Assembly (NCBI GenBank): GCA_020073245.1
Contig: JAIQFQ010000016.1
Coordinates: forward strand, 1 to 64,000
Direction of reading: 5' to 3'
Length of the DNA stretch: 64,000 nucleotides
Origin: Terriglobia bacterium
Lineage (GTDB): Bacteria > Acidobacteriota > Thermoanaerobaculia > Thermoanaerobaculales > Thermoanaerobaculaceae
Part shown: positions 1 through 8,958 of the stretch, one piece after another
Layout: the number at the start of each line of letters is the position of its first letter
Numbering within the stretch: position 1 is the stretch's first letter
Notes under the pieces: model-generated
Seen by the model: the letters and a program-made list of their open reading frames with translations, nothing else
What the model was told of the DNA's origin: nothing
The model's database searches: none
Position numbers and translations under genes: made by a program

Positions 1-308
1 CCGCGGCAGAGCCGCGTCTCGGTTTTCCGGGCGGGGGGTCCCGCGGCCGCTCCACCACCCACGCGGCCGCTCTAGACCCCCCGTGCCCCCCGCTCGCCGC
101 GGCAGAGCCGCGTCTCGCCTATCGCGTCACGCTCGCGCCGCGCATGCTCAGGTAGCCTCCGGCTACGCTCCGCTTCTCGCCGCTCGCCTTCCTTGCATCT
201 GGCCCACTCCCGGCGGCGCGCCTACACGCCTCACGGCAACGCCCTGCCTTCGGCGGCACGTCGTTATCGTTCTTGGATCATGCCTCACGGACCACGGGTT
301 CTCCTGCG
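1..308 (+). repeat. Multi-hairpin intergenic element, copy R1
   Basis: Gene-free stretch beyond the 3' end of sodC. It contains CGCGGC-AGA-GCCGCG hairpins at 2-16 and 98-112. A larger stem-loop has an outer stem GGGGGGTC (33-40) / GACCCCCC (75-82) and an inner stem GCGGCCGC (43-50) / GCGGCCGC (63-70) around a C-rich 12-nt loop. A further hairpin is GTAGCC-TCC-GGCTAC at 152-166. The same modules in the same order recur at 35085-35440, and the later modules also at 19560-19760. The function is unknown. The upstream edge is cut by the window start. Confidence 0.7.
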
Positions 309-878
309 TTACTTCTTCGTGATAGCCGTCGTGGTGGCGCCCTGCAGCATGATCACGCCGCAGCCGATCCGCGGACCGGCGTTGCCGGCGGGCTGCGAGG
401 TCAAGTCGTCCGCCTTCCCGTGCACGACGACGGCCCGGCCGATGACCCCGCTGGCGCCCTGTTCGAGGCTAATCCGGTGGGAGACGAGCTTCAGCACGGC
501 GTGGCCGCTGGCGTCGGCGTCAAGGTTGCCGTAGTCGCCCGCGTGGGCCGCCGCAGAGTCCGGTCCGCCGTGTGGCTGCCCCTCCGGGTTGAAGTGGCCG
601 CCGGCGGAGGAGCCGTCGGCCGCCGAGCAGTCGCCGAACTCGTGGACGTGGAACCCGTGCGTGCCGGGCGTCAGACCCTTGATGTCGGCGCTGATCTCGA
701 CCCCGTGCTCGAGCGCGATGAACCGCACCATGCCCGTGGCGTTCGCGCCCCCGAGCGGTTGCACGGACGCGACGGCGACCCTGCCGGTCCCGGCCGCCGT
801 GGCCGGGTCCTCGGCTCGCAGAACAGCGGCTGGCAGCATCAGGACTGAGAACACGAGCACACCTCTTGCGTGGCGCAT
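309..878 (-). CDS. sodC: Cu/Zn superoxide dismutase, periplasmic
   Basis: 189-residue protein of the SodC family, which converts superoxide to hydrogen peroxide and oxygen. An N-terminal signal peptide (a hydrophobic stretch ending near LRAEDPA) predicts export to the periplasm. Metal ligands are visible: HVH in FHVHEFGDC, then the histidines of GGHFNP, QPHGG and AAHAGD with its aspartate, and the late histidine in VVVHGKADD. The paired cysteines (GDCS and GCGVI) would form the conserved disulfide. The arginine just before GCGVI matches the channel arginine. GGAGGG lies 4 nt before the ATG. The gene stands alone on the minus strand, with the R1 repeat element downstream. Confidence 0.95.
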   Translation of the reverse strand: MRHARGVLVFSVLMLPAAVLRAEDPATAAGTGRVAVASVQPLGGANATGMVRFIALEHGVEISADIKGLTPGTHGFHVHEFGDCSAADGSSAGGHFNPEGQPHGGPDSAAAHAGDYGNLDADASGHAVLKLVSHRISLEQGASGVIGRAVVVHGKADDLTSQPAGNAGPRIGCGVIMLQGATTTAITKK

Positions 879-970
879 CGAACCCTCCGGACACGGTCTG
901 AGAGAACGTGTCGTTGGGTGAACCCGGCAAACGCGGCGACTTGTTCCGGGCCTCGCGGTGGGTCGTTCGG

Positions 971-3022
971 TTACGAAAGGCGCCGCTTGACGCGCGCCTC
1001 GACCGTAATCGTCCGGCTGGTCTGGAGATTCTGGGCTCCGTTACCCACTCTGAGCGTGACCGTGTACGTCCCACGCTTCGCGTACGCATGAATGGGGTTG
1101 CGCGAGGTGGTCGAGGAACCGTCACCGAACGTCCACTGCCAGGAGCTGGCACCCGAGGATGTGTCCGTGAACTGAACCGTCTGTGCCACGTACGGCGTGG
1201 CCGGAGCGTAAGAGAACGAGACGTTGAAACCCGGCGACGTGCGGGTTGGGGTCGCCGTCGGCGTCGCGGTCGGGGTGGGGGCCGCGAGGCTCGCAAACCC
1301 TGTGTCGGGCGTGCTGTAGCCGCTCAAGGAAGCGTCCCCGCCGATCGCGCGGACCCAGTACCAGTACACCTGGCCCTGAACCGCAGTGCCGTCGTCGGAC
1401 GTTGTGCCCGAGGAAAAACCCATCTCCGTCGGCGGAGGGTTGTTGACGGTGTTGCGGTAGATCCAGTACCCGGCCGCGCCCGAGGACGGGTTCCAGGTCA
1501 CCCGCACGCGGTCGGTGAACGTGCCGTCGCTCGCGGACACGCCGGTGGGGGTCGGGGGCCCGGGCATGGTCGTGGGGGTCCGTGTTGGCGTCGGGGTGGG
1601 CCCGCTCGGTGTGCGCGTCGGCGTCCGGGTGGGTCCGGTGGGTGTCACCGTCGGCGTCGGGGTGATGGTCCGCGTCGGTGTGATGGTCCGTGTCGGCGTG
1701 ATGGTCGGGGTCTGGGTGATCGTCCGCGTCGGGGTGATCGTGGGCGTGACCGTCGGCGTCGAGGTCGGACCAGTCCCGGGGTATGTGTACTGAGTGCAAA
1801 TCTTGTCGTCCGCATTAAGGCCGTTGCAGCACAGGTAGTACATCAGGGACGTAGACTCAGACGAGTGACCGAACCCAAGCCCGTGCCCCAGCTCGTGCGC
1901 GAGCATGTCCTTATAGCCGGTCAGGGTAACGTGGGAGCTCGCATCCTCGGCCACGACCACGAACTGCGAGACAATCGTGGACCACGAGGCACCGTCAAAC
2001 GTGTGCGGAGAGCTGAACCAGGGGCCGCCAAAGGCGAGTTCTGGGCCGGCAGGGACCTCGCCGCACGGGTCGTTGAAGACCACCATACCCGCCCCCATGA
2101 AGTCACTGGCACAGGGGATGTGGTGACCGTCTGGGGTCGTGCAACTGCCGCTCCCGCTGCACGCCATCGTGTACCCCGATTTGAGGCCGGCATCGTAGAG
2201 GTTGAGGCTCGTGTTGGCGATGCTCATCCACATGTCGACCGCGCCTTGGAGCTGGGCGATGCCACCGCCCGAAAGCGACGCATCGCCACCGCTGGGGGAG
2301 TAGTAGATCTCGACCCGGCCTGGCGAGTCCACGGTGTTGTACGGCCACCGGGGGTAGGGCGGGCTGCTGCTCATGTAGGCGCAGGCGCTGGGCGGCGACT
2401 GAACCTGCGCCTCGAACGGTACCTGGTCGCTGCGGGCGAGCACCTGGCGTGCCTTCCATTCACCCCCCCCGGAAGCGACCGCGCGGAGGTGCGGCAGCAG
2501 CAAGGCCTCCCGATAGGTTTCCACCTTTTCGGGAAGGATGCCGTCGAGGCGGGGGAACGGCTCCACCCCGGCGACCTCGGGTAGCGGCGCAAGAAGGCTG
2601 GATCCGTCGCGGGCCGTGAGGCGGCGCAGCAGACCGTACGCCATCGCCTCCGGCAGCCATTGACCGGTTTCCTTGTGGTGAAGGAACAGGAGATAGACCT
2701 GACCAGGGTCAAAGTGCGGAGCGCCGGGGACGAGCCAGCCGCCGTCGTCGATCTCACCCCCCGGAACGCGGACGATCATGCGGTCGCCCGTCACGAGGGG
2801 CCCGGCCACCGTTTCCATTACCCGGAACGTCGTTTGCGTGAAGAGTAGTGGGCCAGCCGGCACGGAGTACGAGGCTCCGGCCTGAGCGAGCACCACCGCA
2901 TCCGACATGCGGGCCAGCTCGCCGAGGTTCTCGGGCGGGACGATCGACGTGGCCGTAGCGGTCACGGCCGCGAGTATCAGGGCGGCGACGATCGACAGGC
3001 GCCTCGGGCACAGCAAGACCAT
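971..3022 (-). CDS. Secreted matrixin-like zinc metalloprotease with FN3 and PKD domains
   Basis: Predicted 683-residue exported protein. A hydrophobic signal segment follows the start. An uncharacterised region of about 200 residues comes next, then a zinc-peptidase domain with HELGHGLGFGH near residues 376-386 and a Met-turn-like SLMYY about 10 residues later. This matches the HExxHxxGxxH metzincin/matrixin signature. A Thr-Pro-rich linker (about 420-490) leads to a fibronectin type III-like domain (about 492-580), a second short TPT linker, and a C-terminal PKD domain (WTFGDGSSTT). The ATG at 3022 is preceded by GGGAGA at 9 nt; a TTG 9 nt upstream is an alternative. TAGAAT at 3049-3044 could be its -10. 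The substrate is unknown. Low-complexity linkers of this kind normally tether surface or secreted enzymes. Confidence 0.85.
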   Translation of the reverse strand: MVLLCPRRLSIVAALILAAVTATATSIVPPENLGELARMSDAVVLAQAGASYSVPAGPLLFTQTTFRVMETVAGPLVTGDRMIVRVPGGEIDDGGWLVPGAPHFDPGQVYLLFLHHKETGQWLPEAMAYGLLRRLTARDGSSLLAPLPEVAGVEPFPRLDGILPEKVETYREALLLPHLRAVASGGGEWKARQVLARSDQVPFEAQVQSPPSACAYMSSSPPYPRWPYNTVDSPGRVEIYYSPSGGDASLSGGGIAQLQGAVDMWMSIANTSLNLYDAGLKSGYTMACSGSGSCTTPDGHHIPCASDFMGAGMVVFNDPCGEVPAGPELAFGGPWFSSPHTFDGASWSTIVSQFVVVAEDASSHVTLTGYKDMLAHELGHGLGFGHSSESTSLMYYLCCNGLNADDKICTQYTYPGTGPTSTPTVTPTITPTRTITQTPTITPTRTITPTRTITPTPTVTPTGPTRTPTRTPSGPTPTPTRTPTTMPGPPTPTGVSASDGTFTDRVRVTWNPSSGAAGYWIYRNTVNNPPPTEMGFSSGTTSDDGTAVQGQVYWYWVRAIGGDASLSGYSTPDTGFASLAAPTPTATPTATPTRTSPGFNVSFSYAPATPYVAQTVQFTDTSSGASSWQWTFGDGSSTTSRNPIHAYAKRGTYTVTLRVGNGAQNLQTSRTITVEARVKRRLS
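1550..1780 (-). repeat. Intragenic tandem repeat encoding Thr-Pro linker
   Basis: About 230 bp inside the metalloprotease gene consist of degenerate short tandem units read on the minus strand as TPT, TIT and TRT motifs. The unit varies mainly at the second residue of each triplet of amino acids. Such tracts are prone to slippage, so linker length probably differs between strains. Confidence 0.75.
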
Positions 3023-3080
3023 GCGCAACAATCTCCCATATCTATTCTATTCCTTTATGGTTACCGCGGTGTGAGCCGGG

Positions 3081-3620
3081 TCACGCCCCGGGGCCGGCTG
3101 GCGGATCGGGTGCCGCTTCCCCGGTATGAGAAGGACGTCCCAGGGCTGCGATGGCGGCGGCTGATTCGGAGGTCAAAGGCGGACGCACCGGGAGGAAGGA
3201 CGGCACCTTCGTCCAGTACCTTTCGTACGCCTCGCCGAACCGTAGCGCCAGGTTGTGCTCCTCCCGGTGGGCCCGGGCCACGGTGACCCGGAGGGTGGGG
3301 ATGAACAGCACGAGAGCGGGGAGCGAGCGCATGGCGATGATGGCGCCCACCAGCATGAGGAGGACCCCCAGGAAGTAGGGGTTACGGATCCAGCGGTACG
3401 GCCCGTGCGTCACCAGCGTGCGGCCGCGGCCGATCGCCCGTACGGCGGCGAGCGCCAGCAGCCCGCCGACCAGCAGAAACGGCGCAGCCAGGCGCAACGT
3501 GAAGCGGCTGAACTCGCCGGTCAGGAGGGCACCGACGGCGCAGCCGACGATGAGGAGTGTCCAGGCCACCGGCATCTCGCCGACGGGCACGCCCGGGACC
3601 GCTTCGGGGTCGTCGCGCAC
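3081..3620 (-). CDS. Isoprenylcysteine carboxyl methyltransferase (ICMT)-family membrane protein
   Basis: 179-residue hydrophobic protein with about four or five membrane segments. The C-terminal half carries the ICMT/PEMT-like signature: GPYRWIRNPYFLG, a membrane segment, then REEHNLALRFGEAYERY with tight E/E and Y spacing. Family members transfer methyl groups from S-adenosylmethionine to lipid or isoprenoid substrates, but bacterial substrates are mostly unknown. The start is uncertain: GTG at 3620 has no clear ribosome site, and ATG at 3575 (MPVAWTLL) would remove 15 polar residues. It begins 9 nt after the aminotransferase stop, so the two genes are probably co-transcribed. Confidence 0.8.
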   Translation of the reverse strand: MRDDPEAVPGVPVGEMPVAWTLLIVGCAVGALLTGEFSRFTLRLAAPFLLVGGLLALAAVRAIGRGRTLVTHGPYRWIRNPYFLGVLLMLVGAIIAMRSLPALVLFIPTLRVTVARAHREEHNLALRFGEAYERYWTKVPSFLPVRPPLTSESAAAIAALGRPSHTGEAAPDPPAGPGA

Positions 3621-3629
3621 GCCGGGCCC

Positions 3630-4847
3630 TTACACGGCGTGCGCCGCGGCAGGCCTTGCCGCCCGATAGCGCTCGAGGCCGGCGAGAAAGACCTCCATGG
3701 CGCGCTCGAGCTTGGCCACTTCGAGGACGTACGCCATGCGGACCTCGTCCTTTCCGGCGTCGGGAGTGGCGTAGAAGCCCCCGGCCGGAGCGACCATCAC
3801 CGTGTCGCCGCCATGCTCGAACTCCTCCAGGAGCCAGCGCGCGAAGTCGTCGCTGTCCTCGACGCCGGTCATCTTGACGATCATGTAGAAGGCGCCCCGC
3901 GGACGCTTGAGGACGATGCCGGGGTCGCGCATGAGCGCCCCGTACATGACGTCGCGGCGGCGCTGGTACTCCGCGCGCACGGCCTCGAAGTAGCTCTCGT
4001 CCAGCTTGTAGGCTGCGATGGCGCCCAGCTGCTCGAGCGTCGGCGGGCACAGGCGCGCCTGTCCGAACTTGAGCACGGACGCCATTACCTCCCGGTTGCG
4101 CGAGATCACCGCCCCGACGCGGGCGCCGCACGCCGAGAAGCGCTTCGAGATCGAATCCACCACGATCACGCGCTCGCGGACACCTGGCAGCTCGAGCACG
4201 GAGCGGTGGCGGCGGCCGTCGTAGGTGAACTCCTTGTAGACCTCGTCGGCGATCAGGAACAGGTCGTGGCGCTCGACGAACGCAGCCAGCCGCTCGAGCT
4301 CCTCCCAGTTCAGAACGGTCCCGGTCGGGTTGTTGGGGGAGCAGATCAAGATCGCGCGGGTGCGGGGCGTCACTGCGCCGTCGAGCACCCCGTCGGGCGG
4401 CAGGTGGAACCCGTCCTCGGCGTGGGTGCGGACCGGTACCACCTTGAGGTTCGCCATTTCGGCGTAGCCGTTGTAGTTCGTGTAAAACGGCTCCGGGATG
4501 ATGATCTCCTCGCCCTCGTCCGCCACGACGTTGAAGGCGAAATGGATGGCCTCGGAGCCTCCGTTCGCGATCAGGATCTCGCGCGGGTCGAGGGCGATCT
4601 CGTAGCGCGCGAAGTACGCGGACATCGCCTCACGCAGCTCAGGCAGGCCATCCGACGGGCCGTACTCGAGGACCTTGTCCTTGAAGGAGGCGACCGCGCG
4701 CAGGAACTCCGGTGGGGTAGCCACGTCGGGCTGGCCGATGTTGAGGTGGTAGATCGTCGTACCGCGGTTGCGCGCGGCTGCGGCGAGCGGCGCGAGCTTC
4801 CGGATCGGGGACTCCTGGATCGACACGGCGCGGTGGGAGATCTTCAT
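3630..4847 (-). CDS. Class I/II PLP-dependent aminotransferase
   Basis: 405-residue fold-type I aminotransferase related to aspartate and alanine aminotransferases. Visible motifs are PNNPTGT (substrate and cofactor pocket), IADEVYKEF (the Asp pairs with the pyridine nitrogen of PLP), and SISKRFSACGARVG, where the lysine forms the Schiff base. Start chosen at the ATG at 4847 because AGGAGG lies 6 nt upstream; the open frame continues further 5' but without family similarity. A promoter with ideal spacing lies at 4885-4913. The exact amino donor and acceptor cannot be assigned from sequence. Confidence 0.92.
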   Translation of the reverse strand: MKISHRAVSIQESPIRKLAPLAAAARNRGTTIYHLNIGQPDVATPPEFLRAVASFKDKVLEYGPSDGLPELREAMSAYFARYEIALDPREILIANGGSEAIHFAFNVVADEGEEIIIPEPFYTNYNGYAEMANLKVVPVRTHAEDGFHLPPDGVLDGAVTPRTRAILICSPNNPTGTVLNWEELERLAAFVERHDLFLIADEVYKEFTYDGRRHRSVLELPGVRERVIVVDSISKRFSACGARVGAVISRNREVMASVLKFGQARLCPPTLEQLGAIAAYKLDESYFEAVRAEYQRRRDVMYGALMRDPGIVLKRPRGAFYMIVKMTGVEDSDDFARWLLEEFEHGGDTVMVAPAGGFYATPDAGKDEVRMAYVLEVAKLERAMEVFLAGLERYRAARPAAAHAV

Positions 4848-4884
4848 CTCGCCTCCTGAGCCCGGGTGACCCGGACGGTCAGCG

Positions 4885-4913
4885 AGCGTAACGGCCCACC
4901 CGCAAAAAGACAA
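4885..4913 (-). promoter_or_regulatory. Sigma-70-type promoter of the aminotransferase gene
   Basis: On the minus strand, TTGTCT (4913-4908), a 17-nt spacer, then TACGCT (4890-4885). The predicted transcription start near 4878 leaves a leader of about 30 nt containing the AGGAGG ribosome site. Confidence 0.6.
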
Positions 4914-5014
4914 GCGCCAATCGTGTGTTCGAGGAGGCCATCCGGTTGGCCAGTGGTACCTCCGGTATCGCGGCGCGGACGGGGAGGGCCGGACGCCGCC
5001 ACGAGACTGCGACG

Positions 5015-5020
5015 TATACT
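5015..5020 (+). promoter_or_regulatory. -10 box (TATACT) of the GT39-type gene
   Basis: TATACT lies 41 nt before the chosen ATG at 5062, giving a leader of about 35 nt with GGGAGG. No convincing -35 hexamer is present. Confidence 0.45.
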
Positions 5021-5061
5021 CGGCCGGTCCCTTGATGTGTCGCTGTGCGGGAGGATCGGCG

Positions 5062-6645
5062 ATGGAGGAGACCAGCACCTCTCAACGGAGGAGCGACGAG
5101 TTGGGCTCGCCACGGGGCTGGGACGGACGCCGGGCCGGCGGCCCCACCCTGGTGGCGGCCATCGCGGCCGTGATGCTGCTCTTCCGTCTCATCACCTCCC
5201 ACGTTTACGGGCTCTTCGTTGACGAGCTGTACTTCCTGGCGTGCGGCGAGCACCTCGCCTGGGGGTACGTGGACATGCCGCCGCTCACCGCCGTGCAGGC
5301 GTTTCTCGCGCGGGCGCTCTTCGGGGACTCGATGCTCGCGATCCGCCTGCTGCCCGCGCTCGAGGGGTCCGCGCTGGTGCTCCTCGTGGGGGCGCTTGCG
5401 CGCCGGCTCGGCGGCGGCCGCTGGGCGCAGGGGATCGCCGCCCTCGCCGCGGCACTGGCGCCGGGAATGTTGCTGGTCTATGGCTTCCTCTCGATGAACG
5501 CGGTGGAACCGCTCGTTTGGACCGGCATGGCGTACGCGCTGGTGCGCGTGGCGCAGGGCGATCCGCGGTGGTGGGTAATGTTCGGCGTGATCGCGGGGAT
5601 CGGGCTCGAGAACAAGGACACGGTGCTGGTCTACGGGTTCGCGTTGGTCGTCGGGCTCGTGCTGCTGCCGGAGCGCCGGCTTATGGCCAACCGCTGGTTC
5701 CTCCTCGGCGGGCTCGTGGCGCTGGCTCTCTGGTTGCCCAACCTCGTCTGGATGGTGCAGCACCACTTTCCCCACCTCGAACAGCTCGCCAACATCCGCC
5801 GCAACGGGCGCAACGTGGATCTCTCACCGCTCGCGTTCATCGGGCAGCAGGTCCTGTTCACAGGACCGGTGACCGCGGTGTTGTGTGTCAGCGGTCTCGC
5901 GTGGCTCGCGGCCGGGACGGAAGGGCGCCGGTACCGTCCGCTCGCGGCCGCGTACCTGGTCGCCCTCGCCACGCTGATCGCTACGCACGGGCGCGTGTAC
6001 TACCTCCTTGCGGCATACCCGGCGCTGCTCGCCGCCGGAGGCGTCGCGCTCGAGGTGTGGCTGTCGCGACCGCGCTGGAGTTGGGCCAAGCCCGCGTATG
6101 CCGCGCTCGTGGCGGTGTCGGGGGCCGTCCTCGCGCCGATCGCGACGCCGATCCTCCCTCCCGAGACCTACCTCCGCTACACGAGGGCGATCCACTTCGA
6201 TCAACCGAGGATCGAGCACCGGGCCACGAGCGCCCTGCCGCAGCTCTTCGCCGACCGTTTCGGTTGGCCCGAGATGGCCGAGACGGTCGCCCGGGTGTAC
6301 AACGCTCTCCCGCCCGCGGACCGCGCGAAGGCCGCGATCTTCGGCCAGGACTACGGCCAGGCGGGCGCCGTCGATTTCTACGGGCCGAAGCTCGGCCTGC
6401 CCAAGGCCATCTCCGGCCATCTCACCTACTGGTACTGGGGGCCGCGCGGCTACACCGGAGAGGTCGCGATCGTGCTCGGCGACACGCGCGAGGCACTCGC
6501 GCGCCTCTTCGAGAGCGTCGAGGAGGCCGCGCTGGTCTCGCACCCTTACTCGATGCGCTCGCAGAACTTCACCATCTACGTCTGCCGCCGGCCGAAAGGG
6601 TGGACGTTCAAGGAGGTTTGGCCCCGCCTCAAGAACTGGGGCTGA
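5062..6645 (+). CDS. GT39/ArnT-type polyprenyl-phosphate glycosyltransferase, integral membrane
   Basis: About 527 residues with around 10-12 membrane segments and a final soluble domain. The first external loop carries VDELYFLACGEHLAWGYVDMPPL, typical of dolichyl-phosphate-mannose mannosyltransferase/ArnT-like enzymes, where the acidic pair is catalytic. Such enzymes move a sugar from an undecaprenyl-phosphate carrier to lipid or protein on the periplasmic side. The sugar and acceptor are not predictable here. Start ATG 5062 has GGGAGG 6-7 nt upstream; in-frame TTG and ATG codons from 5032 lack a ribosome site. Followed by repeat pair A1. Confidence 0.85.
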   Translation: MEETSTSQRRSDELGSPRGWDGRRAGGPTLVAAIAAVMLLFRLITSHVYGLFVDELYFLACGEHLAWGYVDMPPLTAVQAFLARALFGDSMLAIRLLPALEGSALVLLVGALARRLGGGRWAQGIAALAAALAPGMLLVYGFLSMNAVEPLVWTGMAYALVRVAQGDPRWWVMFGVIAGIGLENKDTVLVYGFALVVGLVLLPERRLMANRWFLLGGLVALALWLPNLVWMVQHHFPHLEQLANIRRNGRNVDLSPLAFIGQQVLFTGPVTAVLCVSGLAWLAAGTEGRRYRPLAAAYLVALATLIATHGRVYYLLAAYPALLAAGGVALEVWLSRPRWSWAKPAYAALVAVSGAVLAPIATPILPPETYLRYTRAIHFDQPRIEHRATSALPQLFADRFGWPEMAETVARVYNALPPADRAKAAIFGQDYGQAGAVDFYGPKLGLPKAISGHLTYWYWGPRGYTGEVAIVLGDTREALARLFESVEEAALVSHPYSMRSQNFTIYVCRRPKGWTFKEVWPRLKNWG

Positions 6646-6670
6646 TCCGGATCCGACCTCGGCCATCGGA

Positions 6671-6861
6671 GACCGTTCGCAGGTTTCAGCACGACAGTCA
6701 GGAGTTGAGAGTGAAGAGTTGAGAGTTAGAGGCAGGAAGACCCACTCTCGCACGCGCGTCCTGGCAATCCTGCGCAGGCCCTTGTCTCACCCTTCCTCAC
6801 TCTTCACTCTTAACTCGTCACTTCGCCATCTGAACCCTCCAACGTTCAAACCTTGGAATGG
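6671..6861 (+). repeat. Nested inverted heptamer/octamer repeat (family A1 inside B)
   Basis: The inner arms are degenerate 7-mers: 6702-6729 (GAGTTGA-GAGTGAA-type units) and the reverse-complement arm 6795-6821 (CACTCTT/AACTC units), with a 65-nt spacer. They are flanked by 8-bp-unit arms of another family at 6671-6699 (GTTCGC-AGGTTTCA) and 6826-6861 (ACGTTCAA-ACCTTGGA). Together they could form one long imperfect hairpin. Located between the GT39-type gene and aceK. Confidence 0.75.
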
Positions 6862-6918
6862 TCTTTAGCCCGAGGCCCCCTTGCCTTGTTGGAGCCGCGG
6901 CGGGCGCATACTTATGAG

Positions 6919-8715
6919 GTGACCCGGAAGCGCCCCGAGCTGGAGCAAGGCAGGAGCCATGAACCGTCGAAGACGCCTGGGTTGGCCGCCGAGGCGGCCG
7001 CCCGGATCCGCCGGGGTTTCGAAGCCTATACCGACGAGTTCGTGAGCATCACCAAGCGGGCCAGGTGGCGGTTCCAGAGCCTTGACTGGAAGGGACGCCA
7101 CGAGGACGCGCTCGAGCGAATTGATCTCTACGAGAGGATTCTGAGGGACGTCGTTGCAGCGCTGGCGGGGATCCTGAGCTCCGATCTTCACGACGAGTCG
7201 CTCTGGGCTGCCGTCAAGGACCGGTTCGGGGGCCAGATTCGAGGCCGCCACGACGCAGAGCTCGCCAGGACGTTCTTCAACTCGGTGACGCGCGCGGTCT
7301 TCGGCACGGTCGGGATCAACCGGCGAATCGAGTTCTTCCACTGGCACCCGAGACCGGTCGAAGTCGGGCCGCCCGAGCCCGTTTTTCGCACCTACGCCGG
7401 CGGCCGCGAAACCAGGTTGGTCGTTCGGGATATCCTGCGCGACTACAGGTTCACCCCGCCCTACCAGAATGCGGAACGGGACGCGGCCATGATCGCGGCC
7501 GAGATCGACCTGCATCTCTGGCCGATCGTGTCGCAGGGAGGGGACTTTCGGATCGAGGTGATCCGGTCCGCCTTCTACCGCAATAAGGCGGCGTACCTCG
7601 TGGGCCGTATCGTCGCGCGGGACAGGCTGATCCCGCTGGTGCTCCCGCTCTACAACGGCGGCTCGGGCGTCTTCGTAGACACCGTGCTGCTGGCCGAGCC
7701 GGAGGTGAGCAAGGTCTTCAGCTTCGCCTTCTCGTCCTTCCACGTTCTCATCGAGAGGCACGACCTTCTGATCGAGTTCCTGCGGTCGATCCTTCCCGAG
7801 AAGCCAGTCGCCGAGCTTTATATCTCGATCGGATACAACAGGCACGGGAAGACCGAGTTCTACCGCGACCTGCATCGGTTCGTCCACCGCTCCAGGCAGA
7901 GGTTCATCATCGCTCCCGGCAAGGAGGGCGCGGTGATGAGCGTGTTCACCCTGCCGGCATACAGCTACGTCTTCAAGGTCATCAAGGACAGGCCGGGTTT
8001 CGTGCGCAGTGTCGCGATGACCGACAAGACCAGCACCAGACGCGAGGTGATGGAACAGTACGCGTTCGTATGCCGCCGCGACCGCGTGGGCAGGCTCGTG
8101 GACACGCAGGAGTTCGAGAACCTGCGATTCCGGCGGGAGCGCTTCGACGAGAGACTGTTGAGCGAGCTCTTGGATGCGGCGCGGGACCTCGTGAGCGTCG
8201 AGGACGACCACGTGGTGCTCCGCCACCTCTACGTCCAGCGCAAGGTGACGCCGCTGCCGATCTTCTTCGACCAGGAACACGACCCGGAGACGCTGCGTGG
8301 GACGATCCTGGATTTCGGGTGCTTCCTGAAGGATCTGGCGGCCAGCGGGATCTTCCCGAGCGATCTCTTCAACACCTGGAACTACGGCGTGACCAGGCGG
8401 GGGAGGGTCGTGCTGTTCGACTACGACGATGTGATTCCGATCGAACAGGCCAGCTTCGCGAACAAGCCGCGAGCCTTCGATGAAACCGATGAGCTCACGC
8501 CCGAGGAGGAAAGGATCGTCGCGACGCCGCGGGATTTCTTCGTGGACGAGATGCGTAGCTACTCCGGGATCCCCCAGCGACTCAAGGGGGTATTCGAGTC
8601 CGTCCACTCCGACCTCTTCACGGTGGAGTTCTGGCGGTCGGTCAAGGAGCAGGTGAGCTCCGGCGATCTCGTGGACATCACCCCGTACGACACCGCCAGG
8701 AAGTTCAAACGGTGA
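6919..8715 (+). CDS. aceK: Isocitrate dehydrogenase kinase/phosphatase
   Basis: 598-residue AceK-family protein. In characterised relatives it phosphorylates isocitrate dehydrogenase to divert isocitrate into the glyoxylate bypass and also dephosphorylates it. Family hallmarks include the N-terminal regulatory helical domain, YNGGSGVFVDTVL, the kinase core with FKVIKDRPGF, and FDYDDVIPIE near the C-terminus (metal-binding aspartates). Length is close to the E. coli protein (about 580). The GTG at 6919 is the most likely start; the frame stays open to an ATG at 6853, but that stretch lies in repeat B. No aceA or aceB gene is next to it in this window, so the usual glyoxylate operon is not seen. 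Confidence 0.93.
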   Translation: MTRKRPELEQGRSHEPSKTPGLAAEAAARIRRGFEAYTDEFVSITKRARWRFQSLDWKGRHEDALERIDLYERILRDVVAALAGILSSDLHDESLWAAVKDRFGGQIRGRHDAELARTFFNSVTRAVFGTVGINRRIEFFHWHPRPVEVGPPEPVFRTYAGGRETRLVVRDILRDYRFTPPYQNAERDAAMIAAEIDLHLWPIVSQGGDFRIEVIRSAFYRNKAAYLVGRIVARDRLIPLVLPLYNGGSGVFVDTVLLAEPEVSKVFSFAFSSFHVLIERHDLLIEFLRSILPEKPVAELYISIGYNRHGKTEFYRDLHRFVHRSRQRFIIAPGKEGAVMSVFTLPAYSYVFKVIKDRPGFVRSVAMTDKTSTRREVMEQYAFVCRRDRVGRLVDTQEFENLRFRRERFDERLLSELLDAARDLVSVEDDHVVLRHLYVQRKVTPLPIFFDQEHDPETLRGTILDFGCFLKDLAASGIFPSDLFNTWNYGVTRRGRVVLFDYDDVIPIEQASFANKPRAFDETDELTPEEERIVATPRDFFVDEMRSYSGIPQRLKGVFESVHSDLFTVEFWRSVKEQVSSGDLVDITPYDTARKFKR

Positions 8716-8958
8716 GCTGCGCTACTCTCTTGTGCGGCGGACGCCTTCGTCCGCCCGTCGTCGTTAGCCTGGACCGTTCGTGGGGGTTCGTCGCGAGAAC
8801 TTGGAGGGTCGGCATGGTGGGCGGAGGTAGGGGTGAGGAGCCGAGGCGTTTCCTCCGCGATACGTGGCAGGCTCCGAATCCCGAGTACACGCGCCTGGCC
8901 GGCCATATCCGCGTTCGCGGCAGAACCCTCATGAATCGTCCAGGCTAGGGGAGGAAGC

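Noticed and set aside
8712..8948. Small plus-strand open frame after aceK
   Set aside because: No ribosome site, no recognisable motif, and it overlaps the aceK end; probably non-coding.
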